From the NCBI RefSeq assembly GCF_014205165.1, contig NZ_JACHMZ010000001.1, positions 6,058,501 through 6,122,500 on the forward strand: DNA of 64,000 nt. The letters run 5' to 3'. The notes under the pieces are model-generated. The model had not been told where the DNA came from. It did not search any database and saw only the letters and a list, made by a program, of their open reading frames with translations. Shown piece after piece: positions 1 to 10,674 of the stretch. The stretch is from Micromonospora carbonacea (GTDB lineage Bacteria; Actinomycetota; Actinomycetes; Mycobacteriales; Micromonosporaceae). Numbering within the stretch: position 1 is the stretch's first letter; each line of letters starts with the position of its first letter. The position numbers were made by a program, and so were the translations under genes.

Positions 1-249
1 ATGAACGACGTCGCGCACCAGGTCGAGCACATCCTCGGTGCCGAGTTCAAGACCCGGGGGTACGACCCGAAGCTGGCCGAGCTCTACTCGCAGGCGCTGG
101 TGGGGATGGTGGCGTTGACGGGGCGCTGGTGGCTGGAGGTGCGCAGGCCGCGCAAGGAGACGGTGGCCGCGCACCTGGTGAACCTGGCCTGGAACGGGTT
201 GTCGCACCTGGAGGCGAAGCCGACGCTGATCACGTCCCGGGGCCGGTGA
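1..249 (+). CDS. TetR-family regulator, C-terminal fragment
   Basis: The reading frame is open from the window edge to TGA at 247-249, so only the last 82 or so residues of a longer protein are seen; the ATG at position 1 is probably internal. The pattern ALVGMVALTGRWW followed by RRPRKETVAAHLVNLAWNGL is typical of the last two helices of the ligand-binding domain of TetR regulators. The DNA-binding helix-turn-helix would lie upstream of the window. No target can be inferred. Confidence 0.7.
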   Translation: MNDVAHQVEHILGAEFKTRGYDPKLAELYSQALVGMVALTGRWWLEVRRPRKETVAAHLVNLAWNGLSHLEAKPTLITSRGR

Positions 250-280
250 CGGCGGGGCCGGCGGCCGCTCGGTCGTCGGG

Positions 281-751
281 TCAGCGGTGGCCGGGGACGG
301 GGTCGCGGCGACGCCGGTCCTCGGCCTCGGCGTGGTCGGCCGGGCCGACCTTGTCGTAGAGGCCGGTGGCGAGCAGCACCAGCCCGAACAGCAGCGACAC
401 GATGACGGTGGACATCGAGAAGTTGAGGAAGTTCGCCGAGGTCTGTAGGACGGCCATCATCAGGGTGCCGGTGACGAGGAAGACCGCGCCGGCGGTGAGG
501 TTCATGTAGTGGCCGAGGTTGCTGCGCCGGGACGCCCCGATCAGCAGCACGATGCCGAAGACCACCGAGACGAGCGAGAACGCCAGGTTGGTGCGGAGCC
601 CGAGGGCCCAGTGGCTGCCCCGGTCGAAGAGACCTTCGCCCCAGGTCGCGGCCGTGCCCCACACGCCGAAGAGCAGGATGTAGAGCCCGACGAGCCCGGC
701 GAGGACCCGGTAGAGCGGCCGGGCCGGGTGGTTGACCGGAAAGTGCGCCAT
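281..751 (-). CDS. DUF4383 membrane protein (copy 1)
   Basis: The 156-aa protein has four predicted membrane helices and the start MAHFPVNHPARPLYR that marks the actinobacterial DUF4383 family. Its function is unknown. The ATG has a clear GGAGGGG ribosome site 3-9 nt upstream. A second, diverged copy lies just upstream on the same strand (870-1325), with a strong hairpin terminator between them, so this is a tandem duplication with separate transcription units. The C-terminus is a charged tail rich in Arg and Asp. Confidence 0.85.
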   Translation of the reverse strand: MAHFPVNHPARPLYRVLAGLVGLYILLFGVWGTAATWGEGLFDRGSHWALGLRTNLAFSLVSVVFGIVLLIGASRRSNLGHYMNLTAGAVFLVTGTLMMAVLQTSANFLNFSMSTVIVSLLFGLVLLATGLYDKVGPADHAEAEDRRRRDPVPGHR

Positions 752-822
752 GACCCCTCCGTCCGTTTGACACCAGTCGGAAGGATTGTCACCCCGCCGG
801 GCGTCGGACGCGGGCCGAACCG

Positions 823-860
823 CCGCAGCGGGGGCCGGCGTGTGCCGACCCCCGCTGCGG
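823..860 (-). terminator. Intrinsic-type hairpin after DUF4383 copy 2
   Basis: A perfect 12-bp stem (CCGCAGCGGGGG with CCCCCGCTGCGG) encloses a smaller CGGC/GCCG stem and a GTGT loop. It starts 10 nt after the stop codon of the 870-1325 gene. There is no long U tract, as is common in high-GC actinomycetes. Confidence 0.8.
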
Positions 861-869
861 TGTGCGGGC

Positions 870-1325
870 CTACAGGACGAGCCGGGCCTTCTGCCAGGCC
901 TCGTTCTCCTCGTCGGTGCCGACCTTGCCGTACATGCCGGCCATCAGCAGGACCATGGAGAGGGTGAGCACCACGATGTCGGTGGTGATGGTGAAGTTCA
1001 AGACGTTGGCGTCGGTCTGGAGGAAGGCCAGCTCGGCGAGGCCGAGGACCATGAGGGCGTACGCCAGCCACTGGTTGATCGCGACGTCGAGGTTGCGGCC
1101 GATCACGGTGCCGGTGAGGATCGCGACGCCCAGCACGAGGCTCAGCAGCGAGAAGCCGAGGTTGGTGCCCTGACCGAGCACCGTGGTGTCGTCCTGGGCG
1201 AGGATGTCGTTGCCGGCGCTGGCGACGAGGCCGAGCACTCCGAAGGCCAGGAAGTACAGACCAACGAGCCCGCCGATCGCCCGGTAGATCGGCCGCGCGG
1301 GGTGGTTGACGGGGGTGTGGGCCAT
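870..1325 (-). CDS. DUF4383 membrane protein (copy 2)
   Basis: This 151-aa protein begins MAHTPVNHPARPIYR and has four predicted membrane helices, so it is a paralogue of the neighbouring 281-751 gene. The ATG at 1325 was chosen because it starts the family motif and has GGAG about 10 nt upstream; longer frames through here are not coherent. Function is unknown. It ends in a short charged cytoplasmic tail and is followed by a strong hairpin terminator. Confidence 0.85.
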   Translation of the reverse strand: MAHTPVNHPARPIYRAIGGLVGLYFLAFGVLGLVASAGNDILAQDDTTVLGQGTNLGFSLLSLVLGVAILTGTVIGRNLDVAINQWLAYALMVLGLAELAFLQTDANVLNFTITTDIVVLTLSMVLLMAGMYGKVGTDEENEAWQKARLVL

Positions 1326-1420
1326 GTCTGAGTCTCCAAGACCGTGCGGGTGAGGGGTCGCCTGCGATTGTCCCGCACGGCGGGCTGTGACGCCGCACAC
1401 CCCCCGCCCGGTTGCCCTGG

Positions 1421-3232
<1,812 letters not shown>

Positions 3233-3348
3233 TGCCCCACCTTTCATGATCAAGGCGTCCCGGTGCCGGCGGGCACCTCGGGACGCCTGGCTCCCAGGGT
3301 ACGCGGACGCGCCCGGCCCGCCCCGGGGGCGGGTCGGGCGCGGGTGGG

Positions 3349-4305
3349 TCAGCCGATCCGGGCGCCGGCCACCGGGCCGTGGGCGGTGCGCGCCTCGCGG
3401 CACACCCCGGCCGCCTCCAGCTCGGCGGCGATCCGCTCGGCGTCGGCGGCGTCGGCGGCGAGGAAGACGCAGGTGGGCCCGGAGCCGGAGACGATGCCGG
3501 CGAGCGCCCCGGCGGCCTCGCCGGCCTTGAGGGTGGCGGCCAGCGACGGGCGCATGGCGAGCGCGGCGGCCTGGAGGTCGTTGCCGAGGGTGGCGGCGAG
3601 CACCCGGGGGTCGCGCTGGCGCAGCGCGGCGAGGAGCCCGTCGGTGCTGCCCAGCGGCGGCCCGGCCGTGCCGGCGGCGCGGAGCCGGTCGAGTTCGGCG
3701 TACGCGGCGGGGGTGGAGAGGCCGCCGTCGGCGATGGCGACCACCCAGTGCCAGGAGGTGGGGCGGGCCAGCACGGGGCTGACGGCCTCGCCCCGGCCGG
3801 TGCCCAGCGCGGTGCCGCCGTGGATCAGGAACGGCACGTCGGAGCCGAGGTCGGCGGCGATCCCGGCCAGCTCGTCGCGGGACAGGCCGGTGCCCCAGAG
3901 CGCATCGCAGGCGACGAGGGCCGCCGCCGCGTCGGCGCTGCCACCGGCCAGGCCGCCGGCGAGCGGGATCTGCTTGCGCAGGTGCAGCCGGGCGTGCGGC
4001 AGGACGCCCGCGTAGCCGGCGAGGGCGTGGGCGGCCCGGATCACCAGGTTGGTGTCGTCGAGGGCCAGCTCGCCGGTGCCCTCCCCCTCCATGGTCAGGG
4101 TGAGGGTGTCGCCGCGGCGGGCGGTCAGCTCGTCGTGGATGGAGATCGCGTGGTAGACGGTGTTCAGCTCGTGGTAGCCGTCGCGGCGCAGCGGGCCCAC
4201 CCCGAGGTGCAGGTTGACCTTGGCGGGGACCCGCACCCGGACGGGGCCGGCGGCCCCGCGTCGCTGCTGGTCGTCATCGTCGTCCGGTCGCCAGGCCTCG
4301 GTCAC
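3349..4305 (-). CDS. ispE: 4-diphosphocytidyl-2-C-methyl-D-erythritol kinase
   Basis: IspE phosphorylates CDP-methylerythritol in the MEP route to isoprenoid precursors. The 318-aa protein is a GHMP kinase: an N-terminal AKVNLHLGVG segment with the conserved Lys and Asn, the ATP-binding PLAGGLAGGSADAAA loop, and a C-terminal GIVSGSGPTCVFL glycine motif. The start is GTG at 4305, which overlaps the TGA of the small ORF upstream (GTGA), so translation is probably coupled. It is the last gene of the tatD-rsmA-smORF-ispE operon, an order also known from mycobacteria (tatD, rpfB, ksgA, ispE). Confidence 0.95.
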   Translation of the reverse strand: MTEAWRPDDDDDQQRRGAAGPVRVRVPAKVNLHLGVGPLRRDGYHELNTVYHAISIHDELTARRGDTLTLTMEGEGTGELALDDTNLVIRAAHALAGYAGVLPHARLHLRKQIPLAGGLAGGSADAAAALVACDALWGTGLSRDELAGIAADLGSDVPFLIHGGTALGTGRGEAVSPVLARPTSWHWVVAIADGGLSTPAAYAELDRLRAAGTAGPPLGSTDGLLAALRQRDPRVLAATLGNDLQAAALAMRPSLAATLKAGEAAGALAGIVSGSGPTCVFLAADAADAERIAAELEAAGVCREARTAHGPVAGARIG

Positions 4306-4430
4306 GGGACGATGCCCCGCAGGCGCAGGCGGATGTCGAACGGCTCGGTCACGATCAGCTCCTCGGCGGGGTCGGCGGCCGGCGCGGACCGGGCGTCAAC
4401 CAGGTCGTACGCGTTGCGGGGTCCGGGCAC
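4302..4430 (-). CDS. Small ORF (42 aa) between rsmA and ispE
   Basis: A GTG-initiated frame of 42 codons fills the gap between rsmA and ispE. Its TGA overlaps the GTG start of ispE by four bases. About 40 of 42 codons end in G or C, the pattern of real genes here, and the sequence (NAYDLVDARSAPA, then EELIVTEPFDIRLRLRG) is not low-complexity. It lies in the same frame as rsmA, three codons after the rsmA TAG, so a readthrough extension of RsmA is an alternative. No strong ribosome site is seen; the likely role is an unknown small protein or a coupling peptide for ispE. I do not recognise the family. Confidence 0.45.
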   Translation of the reverse strand: MPGPRNAYDLVDARSAPAADPAEELIVTEPFDIRLRLRGIVP

Positions 4431-4439
4431 CGCGCCAGC

Positions 4440-5312
4440 CTACTGCGCGGCCGGCGTGCCGGTCGGGGCCGACGCGGCGACGGCGGCGAACTGCTCGACG
4501 GTGAGTGACTCCCCGCGTGCGCCCGGGTCCACCCCGGCGGCGACGAGGGCGGCGGCGGCCCGGTCGGGGCCGCCGGCCCACCCGGCGAGGGCGGCCCGCA
4601 GGGTCTTGCGGCGCTGGGCGAACGCGGCGTCGACGACGGCGAAGACCCGTTCCCGGGGCACCTCCGGGCGGGGCGGCTCGCGGCGGGTGAAGGCGACCAG
4701 TCCGGAGTCGACGTTGGGCACCGGCCAGAACACGTTGGGCGGGACCCGGCCGGCGGCGCGGGCGTGCGCGTGCCAGGCGAGCTTGACCGACGGGATGCCG
4801 TACACCTTGGAGCCGGGGCCGGCGACGAGCCGGTCGGCGACCTCCTTCTGCACCATCACCAGGCCGTGCCGCAGGCTGGGCAGCGCGGCGAGCAGGTGCA
4901 GCACCACGGGCACGGCCACGTTGTACGGCAGGTTGGCCACCAGCGCGGTCGGCGCGGGGTCGGCCAGTTCTGCGGCGGTGACGCGCAGCGCGTCGGCGCG
5001 GTGCACGGTGAGCCGGTCGGCGTACGGGCCGGCGTGCCGCGCGGCGGTCTGCGGCAGCGCGGCGGCGAGCGTCGGGTCGATCTCGACGGCGTGGGTGTGC
5101 GCGGCGGCCGGGAGCAGGGCGAGGGTGAGCGAGCCGAGGCCGGGGCCGACCTCCAGGGCGACGTCGTCGGCGGTCAGCGCGGCGGCGGCGACGATGCGGC
5201 GCACGGTGTTGGGGTCGTGCACGAAGTTCTGGCCGAGCTTCTTGGTGGGGCTGACGCCGAGGCGGGCGGCGAGGTCCCGGATCTCCGCCGGGCCGAGCAG
5301 GCCGGGGGTCAC
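4440..5312 (-). CDS. rsmA: 16S rRNA dimethyladenosine transferase
   Basis: RsmA (KsgA) dimethylates two adjacent adenines (A1518 and A1519, E. coli numbering) in the 3' hairpin of 16S rRNA during 30S maturation. The 290-aa protein has the N-terminal [12 protein letters not shown] signature, the SAM-binding motif [14 protein letters not shown] and the catalytic NLPYN motif. The GTG at 5312 overlaps the TGA of tatD by four bases, giving coupled translation; an in-frame GTG one codon upstream cannot be excluded. In mycobacteria rpfB lies between tatD and this gene; here nothing does. Confidence 0.95.
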   Translation of the reverse strand: MTPGLLGPAEIRDLAARLGVSPTKKLGQNFVHDPNTVRRIVAAAALTADDVALEVGPGLGSLTLALLPAAAHTHAVEIDPTLAAALPQTAARHAGPYADRLTVHRADALRVTAAELADPAPTALVANLPYNVAVPVVLHLLAALPSLRHGLVMVQKEVADRLVAGPGSKVYGIPSVKLAWHAHARAAGRVPPNVFWPVPNVDSGLVAFTRREPPRPEVPRERVFAVVDAAFAQRRKTLRAALAGWAGGPDRAAAALVAAGVDPGARGESLTVEQFAAVAASAPTGTPAAQ

Positions 5313-6211
5313 CACGGGCCGAAGGCGCGTTCGCCGTTGGCCGACAGGGCGGCGCAGAGCGCGTCGAGGTCCGCGCCGGTGGTCTCGGCCAGCACGCGGA
5401 CGGTGAGCGGGATCAGGTACGACGCGTTGGGCCGCCCCCGGTGCGGGGTGGGCGTGAGGTAGGGGGCGTCGGTCTCCACGAGGATCTGGTCGAGGGGGGT
5501 GAGCACGGCGGCCTCGCGCAGCGCGGCGGCGCTGGCGAAGGTGACGGTGCCGGCGAAGCTGAGCAGGTAGCCGCGGCGGACGCACTCGCGGGCGAAGTCG
5601 GCGTCGCCGGAGAAGCAGTGCAGCACGACGGTGTCCGGGGCGCCCTCGTCGTCGAGGATCCGCAGCACGTCGGCGTGGGCGTCGCGGTCGTGGACGACGA
5701 GGGCCTTGCCGTGCCGCTTGGCGATGTCGATGTGGGCGCGGAAGCTCGCCTCCTGCGCGGCGCGGCCCTCGTCGCCGGTGCGGAAGAAGTCCATTCCGGT
5801 CTCGCCGATGCCGCGCACCCGGTCGCGGGCGGCGAGGGCCTCGATGGCGCGCAGCGCCTCGTCGAGGTCGGCGAGGCGGGGCGCCTCGTTGGGGTGCAGC
5901 GCGACGGTGGCGAGCACCGCCGGGTAGCGGTCGGCGGCGTCGGCGCTCCATGCCGAGGACGCGACGTCGACGCCGACCTGGACGAGCCGGTCCACGCCGG
6001 CCTCGGCGGCGACCGCGACGGCCGCCGCGACGGGGTCGTCGGCGGTGGCGTTGCCGCCCGCCCCGCCGGCCGGCGCGCCGGCCTCGGTGACGGTGATGTC
6101 CAGGTGGGTGTGGCTGTCCGGCACGGGGCCGGGCAGCGGCTCGGGCGCGGGCGGGAACTCGCCGGCCCGGCGGGCGGCCCGCTGCCGGCGGGGTTCGGTC
6201 GACTCGGTCAT
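5309..6211 (-). CDS. tatD: TatD-family metal-dependent DNase
   Basis: TatD proteins are metal-dependent 3'-5' exonucleases of the amidohydrolase fold. The 300-aa protein has the metal-binding HTHLD near residue 35, GETGMDFF, the VLHCFSG segment and a final [10 protein letters not shown] with the catalytic Asp. A Gly/Ala-rich insert of about 15 residues after HTHLD is unusual for the family. ATG 6211 is chosen over two upstream ATGs because it starts the homologous region. First gene of the tatD-rsmA-ispE operon. Confidence 0.92.
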   Translation of the reverse strand: MTESTEPRRQRAARRAGEFPPAPEPLPGPVPDSHTHLDITVTEAGAPAGGAGGNATADDPVAAAVAVAAEAGVDRLVQVGVDVASSAWSADAADRYPAVLATVALHPNEAPRLADLDEALRAIEALAARDRVRGIGETGMDFFRTGDEGRAAQEASFRAHIDIAKRHGKALVVHDRDAHADVLRILDDEGAPDTVVLHCFSGDADFARECVRRGYLLSFAGTVTFASAAALREAAVLTPLDQILVETDAPYLTPTPHRGRPNASYLIPLTVRVLAETTGADLDALCAALSANGERAFGPW

Positions 6212-6358
6212 CGCCGCCAGCATCACACACCGGCGGTCGGCCCGGTCCGCCGCCCAGGCCCCTCCGGGGTGTGCCGGCGCTGCGGCGGGCAGCGCGCCGA
6301 CCAGGCGCCGGTCATCGGCCCGTCACCGGCCGTTCACTCGCCCGGAACGCGGCGGGCC

Positions 6359-6364
6359 TAGCGT
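6359..6364 (+). promoter_or_regulatory. -10 hexamer TAGCGT for a leaderless gene
   Basis: TAGCGT ends 7 nt before the GTG at 6372, so the predicted transcription start falls on or next to the start codon. No convincing -35 is seen at normal spacing (TTCACT lies 20 nt upstream). Confidence 0.5.
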
Positions 6365-6371
6365 CGCCGGA

Positions 6372-7619
6372 GTGAGCGTCGCCCCTCAGGCAAGTGGAGC
6401 CGCCGAAGCGCGGGCGGGGCTGCGCGTCACGTGCGGCGGCGTCACCTACCTGGCGGAGGCGATCGCCCGGGGCGCGGCGTACGAGCTGTTCAGCGCCGAG
6501 GAGGCACCCGGCTTCGAGTGGTCTCCCCGGCCGGGGGCGCCACTGCCGTGGCGGCGGTTCGCCCACGTCAGCGAGGTCGACGCGGTGCACGGCGCGGCCG
6601 AGCCGACCGAGGAGCCGGACGCGCCGCTGCTGGTGCCGTTGCACCGCGAGCGGGGCTGGCCGCAGGTGCAGCGGCTCAGCCAGCAGCCGGCCTCGGCCGG
6701 CGACCCGACGCTGGCGGCGGTGCGGGCGTCGGCGGTGGTCCGGCGGGGCACCCGCATGGTCAAGGTGCTCTCCGCGCGGCAGCTCGCCGGTTACGCCCGG
6801 GGCTGGCTGCCGCACGGCTTCTGCCACCGCGAGCACGACGTGGCGCACCTGCGTACCCCGGCGGCCCTGGCGGTGCTGCGCACCGACTCGCCGGGCGGCC
6901 GCGACGACCTGGAGGTGGCGTACGCGCTGCGCTGGCGGGCGGCGGACCCGGCGGACTACGTGCGGCCCGTCGGCGCGGAGCACCGGGGGTTGACGGCGCT
7001 GCCGCCCCGGGACCGGCTCGGCCCGTCGGTGCTGGGCACCGGGTTCGTGCCGAGCGAGGCGCAGCTGGTCCCGGAGTTCGTCACCCGGGACTTCGCCGAC
7101 CTGCCGATGCCGGCCAACGCCACCCTGCTGGCCTACCCGCCGTCGGGCGAGGAGGTCGTGCTCTACAGCTACCAGGCCGAGCAGCGGGGCTGGCTGCGGA
7201 TGGTCGGCCCGCAGTGGCGGCACCTGCTGGCCGGGGTGCCGGACCTCTCCCCCGACCAGGAGTGGCTGCCGACCGGGGAGGCGGCCCGGTCGACGCAGCT
7301 CGTCGGCGGGTACGCCGGCGCCGTGTACGAGGCCGTCGCCGACCTGCCCGGCGGGTTCCGGGTGCTGGCGATGACCCGGGCCGCCCGGTACCCGGTGGAG
7401 GCGGTGGCCCGCCGGTTGCGGCACGCCGCCTGGCGGGGCGTGCCCTGCCTGGTCCTGCGGGAGGAGGCGAGCTGGCTGCGGCTGCGGCTGACCCGGCCCG
7501 ATCCGGACGCGGTGGCCGCGACCGGGGCGCAGTGCCAGGAACGGGGCGTCTACGAGGTGTGGGCCCCGGTGGCCGAGGTGACCGACGACCGGATGGTCGA
7601 CGTGTCCTATCCGCTCTGA
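6372..7619 (+). CDS. Conserved protein of unknown function
   Basis: I do not recognise this 415-aa protein. It is soluble, with no signal peptide or membrane segment, rich in Arg, Trp and acidic residues, and without low complexity, so it looks like a real folded protein. It appears to contain repeated units around VLSARQLAGYARGWLP and VGGYAGAVYEAVADLPGGFRVLAMTRAARYPVE, hinting at an internal duplication. GTG 6372 is chosen because a -10 hexamer lies 7 nt upstream and no start closer to the conserved region is better. It is divergent from tatD. Confidence 0.7.
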   Translation: MSVAPQASGAAEARAGLRVTCGGVTYLAEAIARGAAYELFSAEEAPGFEWSPRPGAPLPWRRFAHVSEVDAVHGAAEPTEEPDAPLLVPLHRERGWPQVQRLSQQPASAGDPTLAAVRASAVVRRGTRMVKVLSARQLAGYARGWLPHGFCHREHDVAHLRTPAALAVLRTDSPGGRDDLEVAYALRWRAADPADYVRPVGAEHRGLTALPPRDRLGPSVLGTGFVPSEAQLVPEFVTRDFADLPMPANATLLAYPPSGEEVVLYSYQAEQRGWLRMVGPQWRHLLAGVPDLSPDQEWLPTGEAARSTQLVGGYAGAVYEAVADLPGGFRVLAMTRAARYPVEAVARRLRHAAWRGVPCLVLREEASWLRLRLTRPDPDAVAATGAQCQERGVYEVWAPVAEVTDDRMVDVSYPL

Positions 7620-7744
7620 CCGGGCGGTCCCGGCGGGGCGGTCGGTGCGGTCCCGGCGGCGCGGTCCCGGCGGGCCGGCATATCGGGGGGCGGGTCGGGA
7701 ATGCGCGGGGCGTCCGACGACCCGACCCCGCACCGGGAGACGAG

Positions 7745-8596
7745 ATGCCCTTCATGACCGTCGGCGCGGAGAACACCGCGCCCATCGACCTGTACTACGA
7801 GGACCACGGCGCCGGCCAGCCCATCGTGCTGATCCACGGCTTCCCGTTCAACGGGGCGACGTGGGAGAAGCAGACCAACGCGCTGCTCGCCGCCGGCTAC
7901 CGGACCATCACGTACGACCGGCGGGGCTTCGGCAACTCCAGCCAGCCGGCCGCCGGCTACGACTACGACACGTTCGCGGCCGACCTGGACGTGCTGATGA
8001 CCGAGCTGGACCTGCGCAACGCGATCCTGGTCGGGCACTCGATGGGCACCGGCGAGGTCACCCGCTACCTGGGCACGTACGGGTCGAACCGGGTGGACCG
8101 GGCGGTGCTGCTCGCCCCGATCGCGCCGTTCCTGCTGAAGACCCCGGACAACCCGCAGGGGGTGGACCGCAACCTCTTCGACGGCTTCCAGCAGGCGATC
8201 CTCGCCGACCGGTTCGCCTACCTCACCAGCTTCTGCGACAGCTTCTTCAACTACTCCGACAACAAGGGCAGGCTGGTCAGCGAGGAGGCGTACCGGGCGC
8301 ACTGGGACATCGGCGCGCGGGCCTCGGCGATCGGCACGTACCAGAGCGTGGACGCCTGGCTGACCGACTTCCGGCCGGACCTGCCCCGGATCGACGTGCC
8401 GGTGCTGATCGTGCAGGGCGACCAGGACCAGGTCCTGCCGTACGCGGTGACCGGCCAGCGGTTGCAGCCGATGCTGCCCGACAGCCGGCTGGTGACGCTG
8501 AAGGGCGCGCCGCACGGCATCCCGTGGACCAACGCCGACGAGGTGAACCGGGCGATCCTGGAGTTCGTGGTGGCCCCGGCGATGGCGCGGCGCTGA
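7745..8596 (+). CDS. Alpha/beta hydrolase, chloroperoxidase-like
   Basis: The 283-aa protein has the alpha/beta-hydrolase core of cofactor-free haloperoxidases and esterases: HGFPFNGATW for the oxyanion hole, the nucleophile elbow GHSMG, QGDQDQVLP for the acid and GAPHGIPWT for the histidine. ATG 7745 has GGGAGA upstream; a second ATG three codons on is possible. It is a monocistronic gene ending in a bidirectional hairpin shared with metG. Substrate is unknown. Confidence 0.88.
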   Translation: MPFMTVGAENTAPIDLYYEDHGAGQPIVLIHGFPFNGATWEKQTNALLAAGYRTITYDRRGFGNSSQPAAGYDYDTFAADLDVLMTELDLRNAILVGHSMGTGEVTRYLGTYGSNRVDRAVLLAPIAPFLLKTPDNPQGVDRNLFDGFQQAILADRFAYLTSFCDSFFNYSDNKGRLVSEEAYRAHWDIGARASAIGTYQSVDAWLTDFRPDLPRIDVPVLIVQGDQDQVLPYAVTGQRLQPMLPDSRLVTLKGAPHGIPWTNADEVNRAILEFVVAPAMARR

Positions 8597-8650
8597 GCCT
8601 GGCGGTTCTCGCGCCGGGCTGTCTCGCGCCGGGCCGTCCCGCGCCGAAAC

Positions 8651-8693
8651 GGCGACTGGCGGTGTCCCGAGGTCGGGACGCCGCCAGGTCGCC
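8651..8693. terminator. Bidirectional hairpin between hydrolase and metG
   Basis: GGCGAC pairs with GTCGCC, TGGCGG with CCGCCA (one bulged G), and inner GTCCCGA with TCGGGAC around a GG loop. It lies between the convergent stops at 8596 and 8726. Just upstream (8600-8648) a 15-bp unit TCTCGCGCCGGGC is repeated twice and a half. Confidence 0.75.
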
Positions 8694-8725
8694 GTCACTG
8701 CGGGACGGTCACGGGGCGGGTCGGG

Positions 8726-10528
8726 TCAGCCGGCGAGCCGGGCCAGCTCCTCCTCGACGATCGACGGGTCGAGCTTGCGGAACACCGGCTTCGGCGCGGC
8801 GAGCGGCCGGCCCGCCTCCAGCGGCACCGACTCCCAGCGCGCTCCGACCGTGTAGTCGCCGGTCAGCACCGGGTACGCGGGCCCGCCGTCGAGGTCGTCG
8901 ACCTCCTCCAGCACCGGCATCGGGGCGTGCACGCCGGTGCCGCCGAGCAGCTCGTGGATCTGCTGCGCGGAGTGCGGCAGGAACGGCGTGAGCAGGGTGT
9001 TGGCGTCGCTGACCACCTGGAGCGCGACGTGCAGGATGGTGCCCATCCGGGGCTTGTCCGCCTCGGCCTTGAGCTTCCAGGGTGCCTGCTCCGACAGGTA
9101 CTTGTTGGCCTCGGCGACGACCCGCATCGCCTCGCCGATGGCCTGCTTCTGCCGGTGCCGGCCGATCAGGTCGCCGACGGTGTCGAAGCCGGCGCGGGCG
9201 GTGGCCAGCAGCGCCTCGTCGGCCTCGGTGAGCCCGGCCGGGTCGACCGACGGGATCGCGCCGAAGTTCTTCGCCGCCATCGACACCGACCGGTTGACCA
9301 GGTTGCCCCAGCCGGCGACCAGCTCGTCGTTGTTGCGGCGGAGGAACTCGGCCCAGGTGAAGTCGGTGTCGTTGCTCTCCGGCCCGGCGACCGCGATGAA
9401 GTAGCGCAGCGCGTCCGCGTCGTAGCGTTCGAGGAAGTCGCGCACGTAGATGACGACCTTGCGGGACGAGGAGAACTTGCGGCCCTCCATCGTGAGGTAT
9501 TCGCTGGAGACGACCTCGGTGGGCAGGTTGAGCCGGCCCAGCGCGCCGGGTTCGCCGTCGTGGTCGCCCGCGCCGGAGTATCCGCCGAGCAGCGCCGGCC
9601 AGATCACCGAGTGGAAGACGATGTTGTCCTTGCCCATGAAGTAGTAGCTGCGGGCGTCCTTGCCCTCGGCGTCGGCGGACCACCACCTGCGCCACGCCTC
9701 GGGGTCGCCGGTGCGGCGGGCCCACTCGATCGACGCCGACAGGTAGCCGATGACCGCGTCGAACCAGACGTAGATCCGCTTGTCCGGGCGGTCGCGCCAG
9801 TCGTCGAGGGGGATCGGCACGCCCCACTCCAGGTCCCGGGTGATGGCCCGGGGCTGGAGGTCGTCGAGGAGGTTCCGCGAGAACCGCAGCACGTTGGGCC
9901 GCCAGCCCTCCCGGCCGTCCAGCCACTCCCGCAGCGCGTCGGCGAGCGCGGGCAGGTCGAGGAAGAAGTGCTCGGTCTCGACGAACTCCGGCGCCTCACC
10001 GTTGATCTTGGACTTGGGGTTGATCAGGTCGACCGGGTCGAGCTGGTTGCCGCAGTTGTCGCACTGGTCGCCACGGGCGCTGTCGTAACCGCAGATGGGG
10101 CAGGTGCCCTCGATGTAGCGGTCGGGCAGGGTCCGGCCGGTCGACGGCGAGATCGCCCCGGTGGTCACCCTGGGCACGATGTAGCCGTTGCGGTGCAGGC
10201 CGGCGAACAGCTCCTGCACCACCGCGTAGTGGTTGCGGGTGGTGGTGCGGGTGAACAGGTCGTACGACAGCCCCAGCGCCCGCAGGTCCTCGGCGATCAC
10301 CCGGTTGTAGCGGTCGGCCAGCTCGCGGGGGGTGACCCCCTCGGCGTCGGCCTGCACCTGGATCGGGGTGCCGTGCTCGTCGGTGCCCGAGACCATGAGC
10401 ACGTCGTGGCCGGCCATCCGCATGTACCGGGCGAAGACGTCGGAGGGAACGCCGAAACCGGAGACGTGGCCGATGTGGCGCGGGCCGTTGGCGTACGGCC
10501 AGGCTACCGCCGCGAGAACGTGACTCAT
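8726..10528 (-). CDS. metG: Methionyl-tRNA synthetase
   Basis: This class I synthetase charges tRNA-Met. The 600-aa protein has the HIGH-type motif [10 protein letters not shown] at residues 12-21, a zinc knuckle with CPIC and CDNC, the anticodon-recognition region, and KFSSSR in place of KMSKS, a variant usual in actinobacterial MetRS. It lacks the C-terminal dimerisation domain of longer enzymes. ATG 10528 has TAGGCT 8 nt upstream, suggesting a leaderless mRNA. Neighbours match the metS-tatD-ksgA-ispE block of mycobacteria. Confidence 0.96.
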   Translation of the reverse strand: MSHVLAAVAWPYANGPRHIGHVSGFGVPSDVFARYMRMAGHDVLMVSGTDEHGTPIQVQADAEGVTPRELADRYNRVIAEDLRALGLSYDLFTRTTTRNHYAVVQELFAGLHRNGYIVPRVTTGAISPSTGRTLPDRYIEGTCPICGYDSARGDQCDNCGNQLDPVDLINPKSKINGEAPEFVETEHFFLDLPALADALREWLDGREGWRPNVLRFSRNLLDDLQPRAITRDLEWGVPIPLDDWRDRPDKRIYVWFDAVIGYLSASIEWARRTGDPEAWRRWWSADAEGKDARSYYFMGKDNIVFHSVIWPALLGGYSGAGDHDGEPGALGRLNLPTEVVSSEYLTMEGRKFSSSRKVVIYVRDFLERYDADALRYFIAVAGPESNDTDFTWAEFLRRNNDELVAGWGNLVNRSVSMAAKNFGAIPSVDPAGLTEADEALLATARAGFDTVGDLIGRHRQKQAIGEAMRVVAEANKYLSEQAPWKLKAEADKPRMGTILHVALQVVSDANTLLTPFLPHSAQQIHELLGGTGVHAPMPVLEEVDDLDGGPAYPVLTGDYTVGARWESVPLEAGRPLAAPKPVFRKLDPSIVEEELARLAG

Positions 10529-10536
10529 GACCAGCA

Positions 10537-10542
10537 AGCCTA
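10537..10542 (-). promoter_or_regulatory. -10 hexamer TAGGCT of metG
   Basis: TAGGCT on the minus strand ends 8 nt before the metG ATG, leaving no room for a leader or ribosome site. Confidence 0.55.
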
Positions 10543-10674
10543 GTGACCGGCGCGGGGCCACCGCGAACCAATAGGCCGGCTCGCCGCGACCGCACCGGGC
10601 CGGTCGCCCGATTTGTCGCCGACACGCGGCCTGACCTGCCCTGTCGCCTTCACCTGCCGGTGTCCAATGAAACC

